Source: Cavenderia fasciculata (taxonomy: Eukaryota; Evosea; Eumycetozoa; Acytosteliales; Cavenderiaceae). Taken from it: a stretch of DNA of 64,000 nt. Made by a program: the position numbers and the translations under genes. The notes beneath the pieces are model-generated. The model had not been told where the DNA came from and did no database searches. It worked only from the letters and a program-made list of their open reading frames with translations. Each line of letters starts with the position of its first letter. Positions within the stretch are counted from its first letter, which is position 1. The stretch is taken from NCBI RefSeq assembly GCF_000203815.1, contig NW_004457642.1, positions 620,001-684,000 on the forward strand, read 5' to 3'. Of this stretch, positions 36,683 through 48,706 are shown one piece after another.

Positions 36683-38150
36683 ATGTCATCACTACCATTT
36701 ATACCTGAACAACATTCAGTAGATTCTATTTTTACAACGGTATCTAGTTCATTATCGTTAATTGGATGTTTGTTTATTGTGGTAATGTATTTGAAATTCC
36801 TAAAAGAAAAGGAATTTATAGTCAAACTTGTATTTATACTTGCCATCAATGATTTTATCATATCGATCATATTCTTGGTGTCTACGCAACTCGATATTAA
36901 ACATTACAACGATATTGTAAATCAACATCTCCCCTTTATATGTAGTGTCCCAGACACACTTTTACATTATTTTTTTATATCTTCATTCCTTTGGAATGTT
37001 GGTATTGCATTTTCCCTATTACAAGGTAAGCAAATATAAATAATATAATTAAATATATATCTATATTTGTGTATATTAACTTTTTATGGTCCTACTTTTA
37101 GCTGCAAAATATAATAATCATCTTGGAGTTGAAAAATATTATAAATATTATCATATTATTAGTTGGGGAGTACCATTTGTACTTATATCGGTTCTATTTA
37201 TATTGAGAATAGTAAAACATGCCGATTGTTTAACCTATTCAGAGTTGTATCCTCATTTACTTTTCTTTATACCATTGGTTGGATGTTTTATCTATAATAT
37301 CGTCGTATCAGTGTTGGTCACGAGATCACTCAAACGACAAGGAGTATCAAAACGAATCATGTTTGATGACTCTGATTCAGATGACGATGATAGTGTCAGT
37401 AGTGATGATGAGGGTTCTTCCTTTTCATCTTCCTCTGTACTATTGTCTTGGATTCCTTTTTTAAACAAAAAATCATCTTCAACTCAAGATATCCCATCAA
37501 ATATAAGCAATCATAATCGTAATAATAATAATAACAGACCTAATAATAATAATAATAATAATAGAACACATTCAATACCATCAAAATCATCCTCTTCTTC
37601 AACGTCAACTAAAAACATTATTCAACCAATACCAAAAAATAATAAGGTCATAAAAAAAAATAATAATAATCATAAAATTATAGTATCAAATTCAATAGAG
37701 GATATTAGATATTTAGATGAATCAACACCAAAATTGGTTAGAACATCGATTTACTATTTAATGTCATTTGCAATATGTTGGATTTGGCCAATGATTGTAG
37801 TATTTTTCTTGACCCTCGAAACCAAGAATCCATTACAATTCATTTTCCTCACACTCTCGTACATTTGGGTACCACTTCAAGGCTTTTTAAATGCTCTCAT
37901 CTATGGTCTACACGATATCTTGTGGAGTAGGTTAAAAGATCGTGTTAGATCGCATTGGGGTGACATTACCATTATTTCACCATCGACATTGGATCCAATG
38001 CAATCTAAACCATTGATAGACTCTTTCTACGAGGACGAAGATGGAGACGAAGATAAATTTATTTTTAAACATCAATATGATCATTCAGATTTTGGTGATA
38101 TAGAATCACCAACTATTGATACCACCAGTATAAAATATTCAATCAATTAA
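36683..38150 (+). CDS. cAMP-receptor-like seven-helix GPCR (Dicty_CAR family)
   Basis: Exons 36683-37025 and 37102-38150 (GTAAGC donor, TTAG acceptor, phase 1), 463 residues. Seven hydrophobic helices can be counted: five before an intracellular loop (for example SSLSLIGCLFIVVMYLKF and LVFILAINDFIISIIFLV) and two after it (TSIYYLMSFAICWIWPMIVV and PLQGFLNALIYGL). The arrangement fits the cAMP receptor-like (Crl) group rather than class C receptors. Intracellular loop 3 is enlarged by an Asp/Ser run and Asn/Ser low-complexity sequence (about 37360-37700). The tail is acidic. The ligand is unknown; signalling through heterotrimeric G proteins is expected from the family. Confidence 0.82.
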
Positions 38151-38302
38151 ATAATCACCAACAAGACAAGAGACAAGAGATAATAATAATAATAATAATA
38201 ATAAATATTGTTTTGGAAAAGGCGTAATAATAAGTATTATTACTTTTATTAAAAGTAAAATAGATCAAGATGGTTTGTGAAAAAGATTATTGTGGTTTTG
38301 GT
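38151..38302. other. Short convergent spacer
   Basis: Between the GPCR (+) and the acetyltransferase (-); contains an AAT run at about 38182-38205 and shared 3' end signals. Confidence 0.5.
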
Positions 38303-39640
38303 TTAAAATGCCGTAGTTATCATGTATCTATCAAGAGTCTCAAAGGAATTGACTCTTCTAAGTATACCTGATCTGATCGATGCAAAATGTGGATTTTTTT
38401 TGGGAACAACTGAAATAATAGATTTGTTTTGGGTAGCCTTGACTGGTAGTTGTATGACCAATGGTTGTTGAATGGATGGAAGTGGTAGTGGTAGTGGTAT
38501 CTCTGACTGTGATATGATTGTTGTTGTTGTTGTTGTTGGATTTGGATACAACAAGAGAATACCGTAATCTCTTGGATCATTCCAAATTGGTTGATTGGTG
38601 GCCATACATTCGTTGATTAATTTTTCAGTGTCTGGTGATTGGAAATGGCAGAGTGCAACAAAGTCGAGATCCTTTATGGTAGGAATTAGTGGGAAATGCT
38701 TGCGAATGGGATCAGTCTCCGAGAGTCCAATGAAAAGGTAGTTGATTCCTTGCGAATATTGATTGTTGTGAACTCTTTTCAAGAGGTAACGGAACAGCCA
38801 ATCCTTTTCATCTTCGGTGCCACCAATCGAGTAGCATGAATATAGTTGGCGATGTCTTTGGGTCGACTCTGACTTGGTCTTGAGGGTGAAAATTAAATCT
38901 TGGTCCCAGACTGATACGGAGGCTTCTATGTTGCGATCACCTCTGTTCATCGAGGCCACATACGTGGTGCAGTGAAATCTTTGGTTAAAAACCAACAAGT
39001 CATCGAAATTGGATGGGATAAAGTTGAATTTTCCCAAACCTTTGCTCCAGTGTTTCTTGATGGCGTTGGTGTCACGTTCAGTCCACACTTTGAGATTGGA
39101 GCAATCGGATGGCATCGACTCTAGTGCAGCTGGACCTTCTAGTTTCCATGCGTACTGGTGTTGGTTGAATATGGGGTTGACGGCAAAAGAGGCCGCCGAT
39201 TTGAGCATTGGCACATTGGTTCTCGTGGTACTCATCATCATGATAGAGTCTGACTTTTTATCCTTTTTCAAGAGTGAAAATAGGTCGGTCAAGTAGTTCT
39301 TGGTAATGGACATGCCACGGTAGTTGGGATCAACGTTTACATCAAACATATAGTAGAGACGTTTCTTTGATCCTCCAACCATCACATCTTTTATGTTGCA
39401 TGAATACGACCCGATGGTTTGGCCATTTTGATTGTCAGTGGCCACTACAACCCGACTCTTTTTAGAAAGTTTTGGACGAATCTCTGGTGATATGGGTTGA
39501 CTCACCCCTTCCATTGCATTGACATCAGATGAGAATGGAATTCTTGAAATTTTTGAAATTGATACACAATCTTTTATGGAATCATATTCTCTTATTGAAA
39601 ATCTATTTGAATTAAGGATCTTATTATTATTATTTTCCAT
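38303..39640 (-). CDS. GNAT-family N-acetyltransferase, HLS1-like
   Basis: Single exon, 445 residues, starting with MENNNNKILNSNRF. The N-terminal 200 residues follow a GNAT fold. Beta 4 is at KKRLYYMFDVNVDPNYRGM, corresponding to the acetyl-CoA binding (R/Q-x-x-G-x) loop as NYRGMS; helix SITKNYLTDLFSLL follows. Residues about 180-360 form a second GNAT-like half (LFIGLSETDPIRKHF), a layout like plant HOOKLESS1-type proteins. The C-terminus is Thr/Pro/Leu low complexity. No signal peptide. The substrate cannot be told from sequence; the P-loop is less glycine-rich than canonical enzymes, so activity is uncertain. Confidence 0.7.
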   Translation of the reverse strand: MENNNNKILNSNRFSIREYDSIKDCVSISKISRIPFSSDVNAMEGVSQPISPEIRPKLSKKSRVVVATDNQNGQTIGSYSCNIKDVMVGGSKKRLYYMFDVNVDPNYRGMSITKNYLTDLFSLLKKDKKSDSIMMMSTTRTNVPMLKSAASFAVNPIFNQHQYAWKLEGPAALESMPSDCSNLKVWTERDTNAIKKHWSKGLGKFNFIPSNFDDLLVFNQRFHCTTYVASMNRGDRNIEASVSVWDQDLIFTLKTKSESTQRHRQLYSCYSIGGTEDEKDWLFRYLLKRVHNNQYSQGINYLFIGLSETDPIRKHFPLIPTIKDLDFVALCHFQSPDTEKLINECMATNQPIWNDPRDYGILLLYPNPTTTTTTIISQSEIPLPLPLPSIQQPLVIQLPVKATQNKSIISVVPKKNPHFASIRSGILRRVNSFETLDRYMITTAF

Positions 39641-41004
39641 TATTTATTTAAATTTTATTTTGTTGATTGTTTTTTTGTAAAATTAATATATAAAGAATGA
39701 CGATGATGATGATGAAATTGATCATCCAATGATTGGTTTACCAATTTATTTAAAGGGACTCAAAGGGTTTTTTTTAAAAAACCGGACAATTTAATTAAAT
39801 TTTAAATTATTATTATTAATTAATATATTTAATTTAACGGGTAGTGTTGGAGGGGACTTTTTCACCCACGTCCCTACTAGAATTATTGGTCAACCATACC
39901 AAAAACGACGAGCTCTCTTTTTAATTAATTGATGATGATCATGAAGATTATGAAAATATGAAGAGTTTTATAATAGTAATTGGAGTATATTATCGTGACA
40001 CTCCTCCTCCTTGAGGTGGCATTCACCTTTGATGGAATCCATAGGAGGTAGGATCTATTGGGTTGGTTTCCGACTTTTTTAAAAGTTGTAAAACCCACAT
40101 TGGGCAATGTGTTCACTTTATCTATTGCATGCATGAAGACCCCTTATCATTATTAGAGGATGAAAATCTTTAGATTAGAAATAATGGATCTGTTCATTGG
40201 TAACCAATAGTCAAATTTAATTGGTGATGAATTCATCAGAATAGTCCCCCCCATTCCAAAAAAATACACCAAGTACACTTCTACGACGTTTGACAGACAC
40301 TAGATGTGGTATAACGTTGTTTGAACATGTTAGAGGTGACGGGTGATTATCATCTAAAAATATATATATATTTTGATTTAGCATTGGTGGTGGGTTACTA
40401 ATAAAAAAAAAAAAAAAAAGTAAGCGGAGCGAATTCCAACACTGATGATCAGTCATTTGGAATATGGGGTACCCCGACAATTCCTCCTCCTTATTCCACC
40501 CCCACCACAAATCTTTTTTACTTTTATAGTAACAATCAAATAAATTCAATGATGATGTTGAAATTGATAGAAATAAAAATAAATTTGACTATTTAATTAA
40601 TTTTTGATGATGATGTTACATGTGGTGTTGCTAAGAATAGTGGAATTCATCCTTCCCGCCACATATTCACACACTATTAGACTTGATTGATCAATCAATC
40701 AATCAAAATATTTTTGTAAGAAACCCAAAGAATTCAAAGTTTATTAACCCTAAACCATGGTTTACGCGGACATTATCATAATAATTACCATTTCATTATT
40801 TAATTGTTTCTAATTTTATAAACTTTCATTTTGAAGTTTTCAATTCCTTTAAATTCCATAAAATATGGTAAAAGGATTACCAATTTGTCTATGTCTTGTA
40901 AAATTATTAGATTGATGGATTCTTTTGAATTTCCCATAGGGCTTCTAATAATTAATTATTTTTTGGTTGGACCATTTATTATTATTGATTATTTATTATT
41001 TTAC
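39641..41004. other. Gene-poor spacer of 1.36 kb
   Basis: AT-rich blocks alternate with less AT-rich patches (39840-39910, 40000-40140, 40230-40340, 40420-40510). I found no domain, tRNA promoter boxes or repeat relation to the rest of the window. Patches such as GGGTACCCCG near 40469 are unusual in composition but unexplained. Confidence 0.4.
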
Positions 41005-42099
41005 TTAAGTATGATGCCTAGGAGAGGGTATACCATCTATCCGACTACTGCTACTAGGATTATTATTATTATTATTATTATTAATATTATTATTATTATT
41101 AATTTCATCATTTGAATAAGAAACAAATAATAAAAGATAATATAAAAGATGAAATAAAACAATGACCACGAGTGAAAAGAATAGTAATTTTGTTTGTACC
41201 CAAAGACTGTGTAGAGTGAATGTATATTTGTTGGTTTGGTTGTCTGTGAGGAAATCCACAATCTCTTGGTACCCCTTTTGACGGGCAACGTCGCATATGT
41301 ATTCAGTGTTCCATCGCTCTCTGTATTGATAGAGATATTTAACGTTATTGAGTTTACCGTCTTGCGCTGCCACAATCAGCGCACTGTCAATCGACACGTC
41401 GTCGTCTCGGCGATACCGCGGCAATTTGACGAGACACTCTAGCATGGCCATCGAGCCGTGTTGCCCAGCGGCATGTGAAAATGAGTTTTGGTTGACACGT
41501 AGCAACGGATACCTGTGCACGAGGTATGCCATGATATCAGTGTGCGTCGTCGCCGATACATGGTTGAGCATACCGTTGGAAGGTATAAATTGGTCGCCAA
41601 CCAGTTGCAACAAAAAGACGAGTGTCTTGAGATTGGCGTTTTGGTGCTTGCAATAGTCGATGATCGAGTTGCTGGCCGTCCCCTTTTCCAGCAACCGATT
41701 GGAAAATGCTGTCGACGATATATAGTGTTTGATAAAGTCATGGTGCATTGCAAACAGCGTCACCACGGTCAAGTCGTTCTCCTTGAGTCGTCGGATCAGT
41801 TCACGACCCTTGACATAATAGCTGCGTCGTAGATTGGTCAATCGCACAGACGATCCACTTACATAGGACAGCTTTTCAATCCATTGAAATATCTGTGTCT
41901 TGATCACAAGATTTCTCAATATATCTAGGAAGCATAGAGGTCGCGGTGACGGTCGCGACGTAGGTCGTATAGTAGTAGTATTCTTGATCAATGCCGTCGT
42001 CGTTGTGGTATCATATGATGATGATGATGTATTTAAAACTAATTGATTATTATAAAGGTTCGAAATATTTGTATGTTTTAATATTATCTTTTTGTTCAT
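41005..42099 (-). CDS. Ankyrin-repeat-like protein with C-terminal membrane segment
   Basis: Single exon, 364 residues from the ATG at 42099. The frame is open a further 25 codons upstream (to 42174) but contains no ATG there. The middle part shows helical repeats of the divergent dictyostelid ankyrin type (SALIVAAQDGKLNNVKYLYQ; DVARQKGYQEIVDFL; NSFSHAAGQHGSMAMLECLV). The end has one long hydrophobic helix (LFFSLVVIVLFHLLYYLLLF), then an Asn-rich tail. No signal peptide is apparent, so it is probably tail-anchored, facing the cytosol. Function unknown. The central coding part is markedly GC-richer than its ends. Confidence 0.75.
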   Translation of the reverse strand: MNKKIILKHTNISNLYNNQLVLNTSSSSYDTTTTTALIKNTTTIRPTSRPSPRPLCFLDILRNLVIKTQIFQWIEKLSYVSGSSVRLTNLRRSYYVKGRELIRRLKENDLTVVTLFAMHHDFIKHYISSTAFSNRLLEKGTASNSIIDYCKHQNANLKTLVFLLQLVGDQFIPSNGMLNHVSATTHTDIMAYLVHRYPLLRVNQNSFSHAAGQHGSMAMLECLVKLPRYRRDDDVSIDSALIVAAQDGKLNNVKYLYQYRERWNTEYICDVARQKGYQEIVDFLTDNQTNKYTFTLHSLWVQTKLLFFSLVVIVLFHLLYYLLLFVSYSNDEINNNNNINNNNNNNNPSSSSRIDGIPSPRHHT

Positions 42100-42524
42100 G
42101 CTCCTTGTTTCTCTTCTTCTTCTTCTTTTAGCTTTAAATGTCTCTCTAATCTTGCAATATATGTTCGAATACAACTACACCTTTTTTTGATTGATTACTA
42201 CTACTATAATACTATTATATTTTTGCTAATGCTGATAGTACTGCTATGTTGTTATTATTATTATGCATTACATCACAACAAGTTGTCGATTTACAAACAC
42301 AAGACAAATCACTCATCAACAAAAATGATAGGTCAACCATCTGCTGATGTGGGGGTGGTTTATAAAAGTTGCAAAAATAAAATAAATCGAACTTCAAAAA
42401 AATACTTGTTTTCTTTTTCATAAGAAAGATCATCCATCAATCATGAATGAATGAATGAATGAATGTATCTAGACTCTAGAGATAGAGATATATTAACAAA
42501 GAAGAAGAAATATATCATTCTAGA
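42100..42524. promoter_or_regulatory. Divergent intergenic region
   Basis: Lies between the ankyrin-like gene (-) and the small secreted protein gene (+). Contains a GAATGAAT run (about 42443-42463). A 78-codon frame at 42187 begins in AT-rich Tyr/Ile sequence and is not convincing. Confidence 0.4.
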
Positions 42525-43270
42525 ATGACGTCACTTTCTATCAAGACGATGATGATGACAATGTTATTCTTCTTCGTTGTTATGATGATGATGGTGATGA
42601 ATACAAATAATATGGTTGAAGGAGTATTTATAAACTTTGTACCATATAATAATTCAAAGTGTACTGGAGAATCTATTGGTATTGGGTATTCATTTCAATT
42701 AGATCAATCACAACAGTGTATACCTGGTATATCGGAATCGAGTCAATTTACATTCAACCAATCACAAACCTTAACACAAGATGTTGGTATGACAGTCAAT
42801 TTGTTTGGTTTGATTGCATCGATAGACTATTATTCATCGTCAACATGTTCACCACAATCTAAAGTAAATTCTACTGCCTACAAACATAATGGATGTTATC
42901 TCATTCAATTACAATCGATTCAACAGTGGTCACAGATTATCATCATTGAGAGTAATGACAATCCACTACCAATATCAACTGATTCACCCTATGCTTTGGT
43001 TTATTCACAGTATACCTCTGAACAATCTTGTCAACAATCCTCTTCACCTTCATCATCATCCTATCAATACTATTATACAATTTCAAACAACTCTACCATT
43101 GAAATTGACCAACAACCTCCTTCACTTTTATTTACTTGTTCAACAAATCAACAACCAACTTTATCAATTGATTGCAATGTTCAAGAAGGACAAGAAGATT
43201 GTAAAACTTTAGATATTGGATATCAATGTATTAATAATAATAATAATATTTATAGTTCACAACAATGTTA

Positions 43271-43271
<1 letters not shown>
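42525..43271 (+). CDS. Small secreted Cys-containing protein, dictyostelid type
   Basis: Single exon, 248 residues. The start lies in a Met-rich signal peptide (MTMLFFFVVMMMMVM; cleavage probably near residue 32). The mature part has ten cysteines and several Asn-x-Ser/Thr sites and is rich in Ser, Gln and Tyr. No catalytic motif or membrane helix follows. It resembles lineage-specific secreted proteins with the YSxxxC, GCY and CS repeats seen in dictyostelids, but I cannot name the family. An AAT microsatellite follows the stop codon. Confidence 0.7.
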
Positions 43272-43302
<31 letters not shown>

Positions 43303-43310
43303 TCAACTAT

Positions 43311-43342
<32 letters not shown>

Positions 43343-43484
43343 TTATTTGTTTGGTAAAATTATTTATTTAATTATAAATATTATCATTATTCTATATGTT
43401 ATATATTATATATATATTATATGTTATATGTTATATCGGTTATATTATATTATATTATTATATGTTATATGTTATATATTATAT
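43270..43484. repeat. AAT, TTTA and TATATGTTA simple repeats between convergent genes
   Basis: AAT run (43270-43300), TTTA run (43313-43345), then from about 43393 to 43484 repeated TATATGTTATAT-type units making a short minisatellite with strong self-complementarity. It lies between the 3' ends of the secreted-protein gene and the ComC-like gene. Confidence 0.7.
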
Positions 43485-46400
43485 TTATCTTCTATCATTC
43501 ATTTCAACAGGTTTTCTAGTTAATATTCTATGTACTCTTAATCTTCTGACAAAATAAACAATGACGACTGAGATGGCAGCAGCTGCGACAACTCCAACAA
43601 CTACTCCAACAATTATTTTCCATTTGGTGTCTGATTCAGAACCATTACAACCACCACTACCAAAACTTTCTCTATCAATGACCAAAGCACTGAAATCTGG
43701 ATCCAATAAAGCAGATTGTGATTGTGGTAGACTGATACCTATCAATGCAATAGAGTTGTCTTGATCGATGACTGTTGTGTTGATTAGTTGTGTCTTTGAA
43801 TAGGTCTTTCTGCCATCTGACAGACAATAATCAATGAATCGACCAAAGAATTGAACATTGTCTTTGACTACTCGAAGGTATTGAATACTATCTCCATTTA
43901 AAGATTGTTCAAATGATGCAATAGTGTTGACAGAGTCATCACATCCAATGATTGATTGTTGGTTGTTGATGGTCGTTGAGAATAATACTCTAAGGTTGGA
44001 TAGTACCGATGTGAATGGCCAATTGGTAATATTGACAGATACCTTGATTGAACCAGCACCCAATTGAATGATGTCATCACCAAATTGAATTGATCTCGAT
44101 GAATTTGAGAATTCAACGATCGATGTCACATTGAGCAGTGAATAATCACTGTCATTCTGATGACTGACAAGATCATATGAAAGTGACACCAAATCATTTG
44201 TTGATCTATCATTCAACAACCAACTATTTGATTCTAATCTTTTGATTACATTTCCATCGATATCCAACTCTTGAATTTCAACCATATCAAATGAGAATAT
44301 AAAATCTTTATATGAAAATGTTGATGTTGGTGATGTTGTATTTGGTTTGAATATGACATCTGGATCTAAATAAATAATAATAAATGAATAATTGGTTGAT
44401 TAGAAATAATCTTAATCTTTATATTAATATTAATATTTAAATATCTTTACCTTTTTCATTTTTTAAACGACAATCATCAGTCCAACCATCGTCACATTGA
44501 CAAGTACCATTAACACAAGTACCATGACCATTACAATTATTAGTTCTATTCATACAATCGTCGTTTGAAGGTGGTGGATATGGAATGAATAACAAAGATG
44601 ATGATGCAAATATACCATTGTCTGTTGTAACATTAATAAAAGCAGGTCCTGATGGTGGTGGAACCGTTTCAAATTCGCATCTTCGTACAATAAGGGTGCT
44701 CAAAGTGACCGTACACTCTGTATTATTGATTGATACTCGTGCACCAGCATTTCCAAAAAACCCATAGAAATAAATATATTTTGGTGGATATGTAGTTGGT
44801 TCCATTACAACTGATGTTACAATTGCATCTAAATATAAATAAATAGAGAGAAATATTAATATTAATATTAATATTATTATTATTATATTTATGATATTTT
44901 TTAAAATTTATACAATACTCTTTTTAATACTAATATTTGTAATGTTTGTGGTTTGGAATTGTGTATAAACTATAATCGATGGAATATCTGATTTCAATAT
45001 ATAATTTGTTGGAATTGAATAAATCAATGTATTACTTGAACCATAGGATTTAAATGATAGACGATTTGAATCAAGTGTTACATTGGGAGGATAATTGGGA
45101 TTGACAATTATAAAGGAAATTTTCAACTCTTGATTATCCTTTAGATCCATTTTAGCATCGACCACACTAAATTCCATTTCATAAACTTCAAACATAATCG
45201 AATCACTCGAACTATTAGTCAATGATAAACTTATATTTTGACTTCTTCCCATTTGTACATTCATTTTTCCTCTACAGTAGATAATAAATAAATAAAAAAA
45301 ATAAATATAAAGTATTTCAAAAAATTGAATTAATTAATTAATATTTCATCAACATACCCTAGTTTTCTATTTGGTTCAATCAAGTAAAGTGATGTTGTTC
45401 CGGCACCAAACCCAATACCATCACCAGTGATTACATAGTTTCCTCGATATGAAAATAATGTAGTACTATCAATTTGAAGATCTAGATAGATAGATAGATT
45501 CGTATCATATCATATATTTCAAAAAAAAAAAAATTATTAATATCCTTTCATCTTAATTAATTTAATTTAATTTAAGACATACGACAAGTGGGATTTAAAG
45601 GTTGAGTCAAAGAACTACTAAATATACCAAGTGATTGTGTTAGGGTATAATAACACCACCAACAATCAGGAACAGAGGTAATGCCAGTTAAATCGATATG
45701 TAATTCAGAGATGTAACAATATTCTTGTCCAAGACTTCCAACAAGTTGTGAATTATTTTGCAATAAAAGTTTTAATTGGTATGGATTATTTGCTAAAAGA
45801 TTCGATGGTATAGTTCCTGAAATACTTTGATTTCTCCTGATAAATTGTTGAATAATAAAATAATAATAATAAATCATATGATGTGGTTGATTAATATTAA
45901 CTAAAAATCAATTATATATATATCTTTTTTGGACTTACAAATCTAATTGATACATATTTGAAGGAACTGGACCTTCAAATGGAAATGGATTATTTTGATT
46001 TGGTGATGATCTCACATTACTTTAAAAATGATTATAGATTAATTAATTAGTTATTTTGTCATTTGATAATAATAATAAAGGTCTTACTATGAAGTTAAAC
46101 TTGGATATAATGATAAATCTTTTGGACTTAGTGTAACTGATCCTATAAATATCCTGTATATATTATTAATATAATTAATATTAATATAATCAATATTAAT
46201 ATTAGATATTGTATAAACTTACATTTCAGAAACAGTTGAAGTGTTTGAAAATGATAAATTGATGGTAGATGTACTTGATGTACTGGCATACATGTTACGG
46301 ATTGTAGGACTGACACCAATATTGATTGGAAAGTTTCCTTCTTTACCTTTGATATCTCTAAACATTTATATATATATATAAAAAAAGGTTACATCCCCTG

Positions 46401-47488
46401 ACTAATTGGTAAATTGAATTATAGTTGGTTAACTTACAATATAGAAAGATTTGGGAATGATTGTTCTGAAAGATTGATTGTTGTGGTTGTAAAACATGAA
46501 ATACCCATTCTAAGACTGAATAAAGAGGGAAGATATGTCGTGGAAGGTATCACAAGATTTGCCAAACTCGATTCACCAAGTTCAAGAGTCACCAACCGAG
46601 ACCCATTGAAAAATGTTGGAATTGATACCAAGCTATCTAAAATTCTAGAATGATTAAAAATATAATAGTAATAATAATAATAGTAATAATATTTGAATTA
46701 GTACAGTAATTGGAATGGATGGATGGATGGATGGACTGGAAGTGTAAATTTGTCAAGTGTGATACTTGCATAGTACGAACCAAGGGAAATGCAGCATTAA
46801 AGACAGATGGGATGGCTGTGATACGCTTATCAAATGTAATTGATAGGTAGATACATTTTGGAAGATTCTTTGTATAGTCTAATAGATTGATATTGTAGGC
46901 ATTGTATTGGTTTACAGAAATGACAATGGTCAATACTTGAGGAAAGTATAATTCTGTCATGGTTGTATTCAATTGTCCAACATATGAATTTGAACTAGTC
47001 GAAATTGAACTATAAATATAAATATAAATAAAAATAAAACAAAAGTTGGTTAATACTAATATTATTATTATTATTATTAGTTGGTTGGTTGGTTGTAGTG
47101 TCTTACATTGAGGTGATATGAAACCCACCACCATTGGCAACATCTACTTGTTCGCATTTAAACGTATTTGCTGGAGTGTTACAGATTGATGCTTGATTGA
47201 ATCCAATTGGTAAACCGTATAGAGTAATTAACCAGACGGCAGAATTCACTAACATTTTAAAAAAATATATATTTGATTGATCACAAGGGTTAGGGTTTGG
47301 TCGATAAATCATGATGATGATTCAGTCACCACATATAATATTAATGACTTACATTCATCGGGTTCAAGAGTCTGTCCAGTTGCAAAAAAGAAGGAGGACT
47401 GATTGCTGTCACTGCTATGAGAAACCATACAAACCACCATCATCAGCAGCACACCAATAAATAATGATTGAAGTGTTTTCATCATCAT
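43485..47488 (-). CDS. ComC-like LRR/TIG/EGF transmembrane protein, complete
   Basis: Twelve exons: 47488-47353, 47248-47107, 47009-46770, 46644-46438, 46357-46223, 46153-46088, 46019-45939, 45836-45583, 45481-45358, 45271-44919, 44828-44451, 44365-43485; phases fit, 998 residues. The donor at 46769 appears to be GCAAGT, a GC-AG intron; other donors are GT. Order: signal peptide (QSLFIGVLLMMVVCMV), LRR-like region with introns between repeats (YQLDLRNQSISGTIPSN), Cys block PDCWWCYY, sandwich/TIG regions, one EGF-like module (CNGHGTCVNGTCQC), ComC-type sandwich region, one membrane helix (WKIIVGVVVGVVAAAAISVV) and an Arg-rich tail. It has one TIG/EGF pair fewer than the 11567 gene and no Ser/Thr stalk. 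Three ATGs in a row open the frame; I take the first. Confidence 0.87.
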
Positions 47489-48706
47489 ATATATTATGAT
47501 ATATTATGTTATATTATATTATATGTATGTAAATTTATAAATAAATAGATATAATATTATGAATAATAATATTTCTTTAGATAAAGAGAGAGATATCTGC
47601 AATGATCAATTGATCATAGTTTTGATTAGAACAGGCCGTGGTCAGGAGGTAGGTCCAGACCATCGGTTCTTGGTTCTAAAAAAATTCGTTTCATTCATTT
47701 TTATCAAATTTTTGAAGCGGGTGAGACAATGATGATGCTGGTGCCTCTCAAAGAAAACTAAAAAAAAGATATTTTAGATATTATTTTAAAAAATTATACA
47801 GTTTTTTTTTATAATGCACTTTGATAATAATAATATCAGACAGACATACCTTTTCAAAATATATATCTATTAACTAGTTGTTGATAACTTAAAATATTTA
47901 GTCGTGGTGTATGTACGAGTATCGCGACATATGATATGGTGTCTATCTGACTTGTAGTTTCACAATATTCACATACAAGTTGACTTGACTTCTTGTTTGT
48001 GGGTAGATTAGAAGAAGATCGCAGGCGATGAACCCATTTACTGTATCTATCACATCTCCTTAAAACACATGAGTACATAAGTGGTTAGAAACATATTCAT
48101 CCACCACCATCATCATTTTTAAAACAATAAAGTAGTAGAATAGAATAGTTATAATAAATATTTGTATTTTGAAAAGGTGTGTCTGTCTGTCTGATATTAT
48201 TATTATCTTTAGATTTTTAACACCATTTATTTTACTACTTTACTCACCCATCATCGACCTCTTTTGAGTAAATTTTTTTGAAATACTTTTGCCCACAAAC
48301 CCATCTTCCTCTTCAGCGAGGTAGACAACAACAAACCAATATATACGTACGGATGGAACGAACGTAATATATATAACAACAACATCTATGATACTTGAAA
48401 AGGTAATCACAATTGGCAAGAGATGAAGCTCTCACTCTCCTTTCTTACTTTCTTTCTGTTGGAGAACTAAAGAACAAAAGAAAGAAAGAATCGATAACTA
48501 TTCATGGAAATACTCTGCACATACACTGTCGTGCGCTACCTCCTCCTCCTTCTCTTTCTCTCTCTCTCTTTGTCGTGATTCGACATGACGATGAGTAGTA
48601 GAATCAAGTATAAATACACCATTCAATGATAGTTTATCATCTTTTTTTTTTTTTAACGACGTTAAGCATTACTTATTCTTTAAAAAAAAAAAAAAAGTAA
48701 ACAACA
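47489..48706. other. Intergenic region between ComC-like gene and PKS
   Basis: 1.2 kb. A 74-codon minus-strand frame at 47854-48078 starts with ATG and contains a VCEYCETT motif, but has no homologue that I recognise and may be chance. The PKS promoter side (48400-48700) has TTCTTTCTTT and CTCTCT runs, T-runs and A-runs. No other gene seen. Confidence 0.4.

Noticed and set aside
42100-42174. Upstream extension of the ankyrin-like protein by 25 codons
   Set aside because: No ATG in that stretch; it begins at a TTG. The ATG at 42099 is used instead.
47854-48078. 74-codon minus-strand frame with a VCEYC motif as a gene
   Set aside because: Starts with ATG but no homologue, no repeat of the motif and AT-rich codons; kept only as a note.
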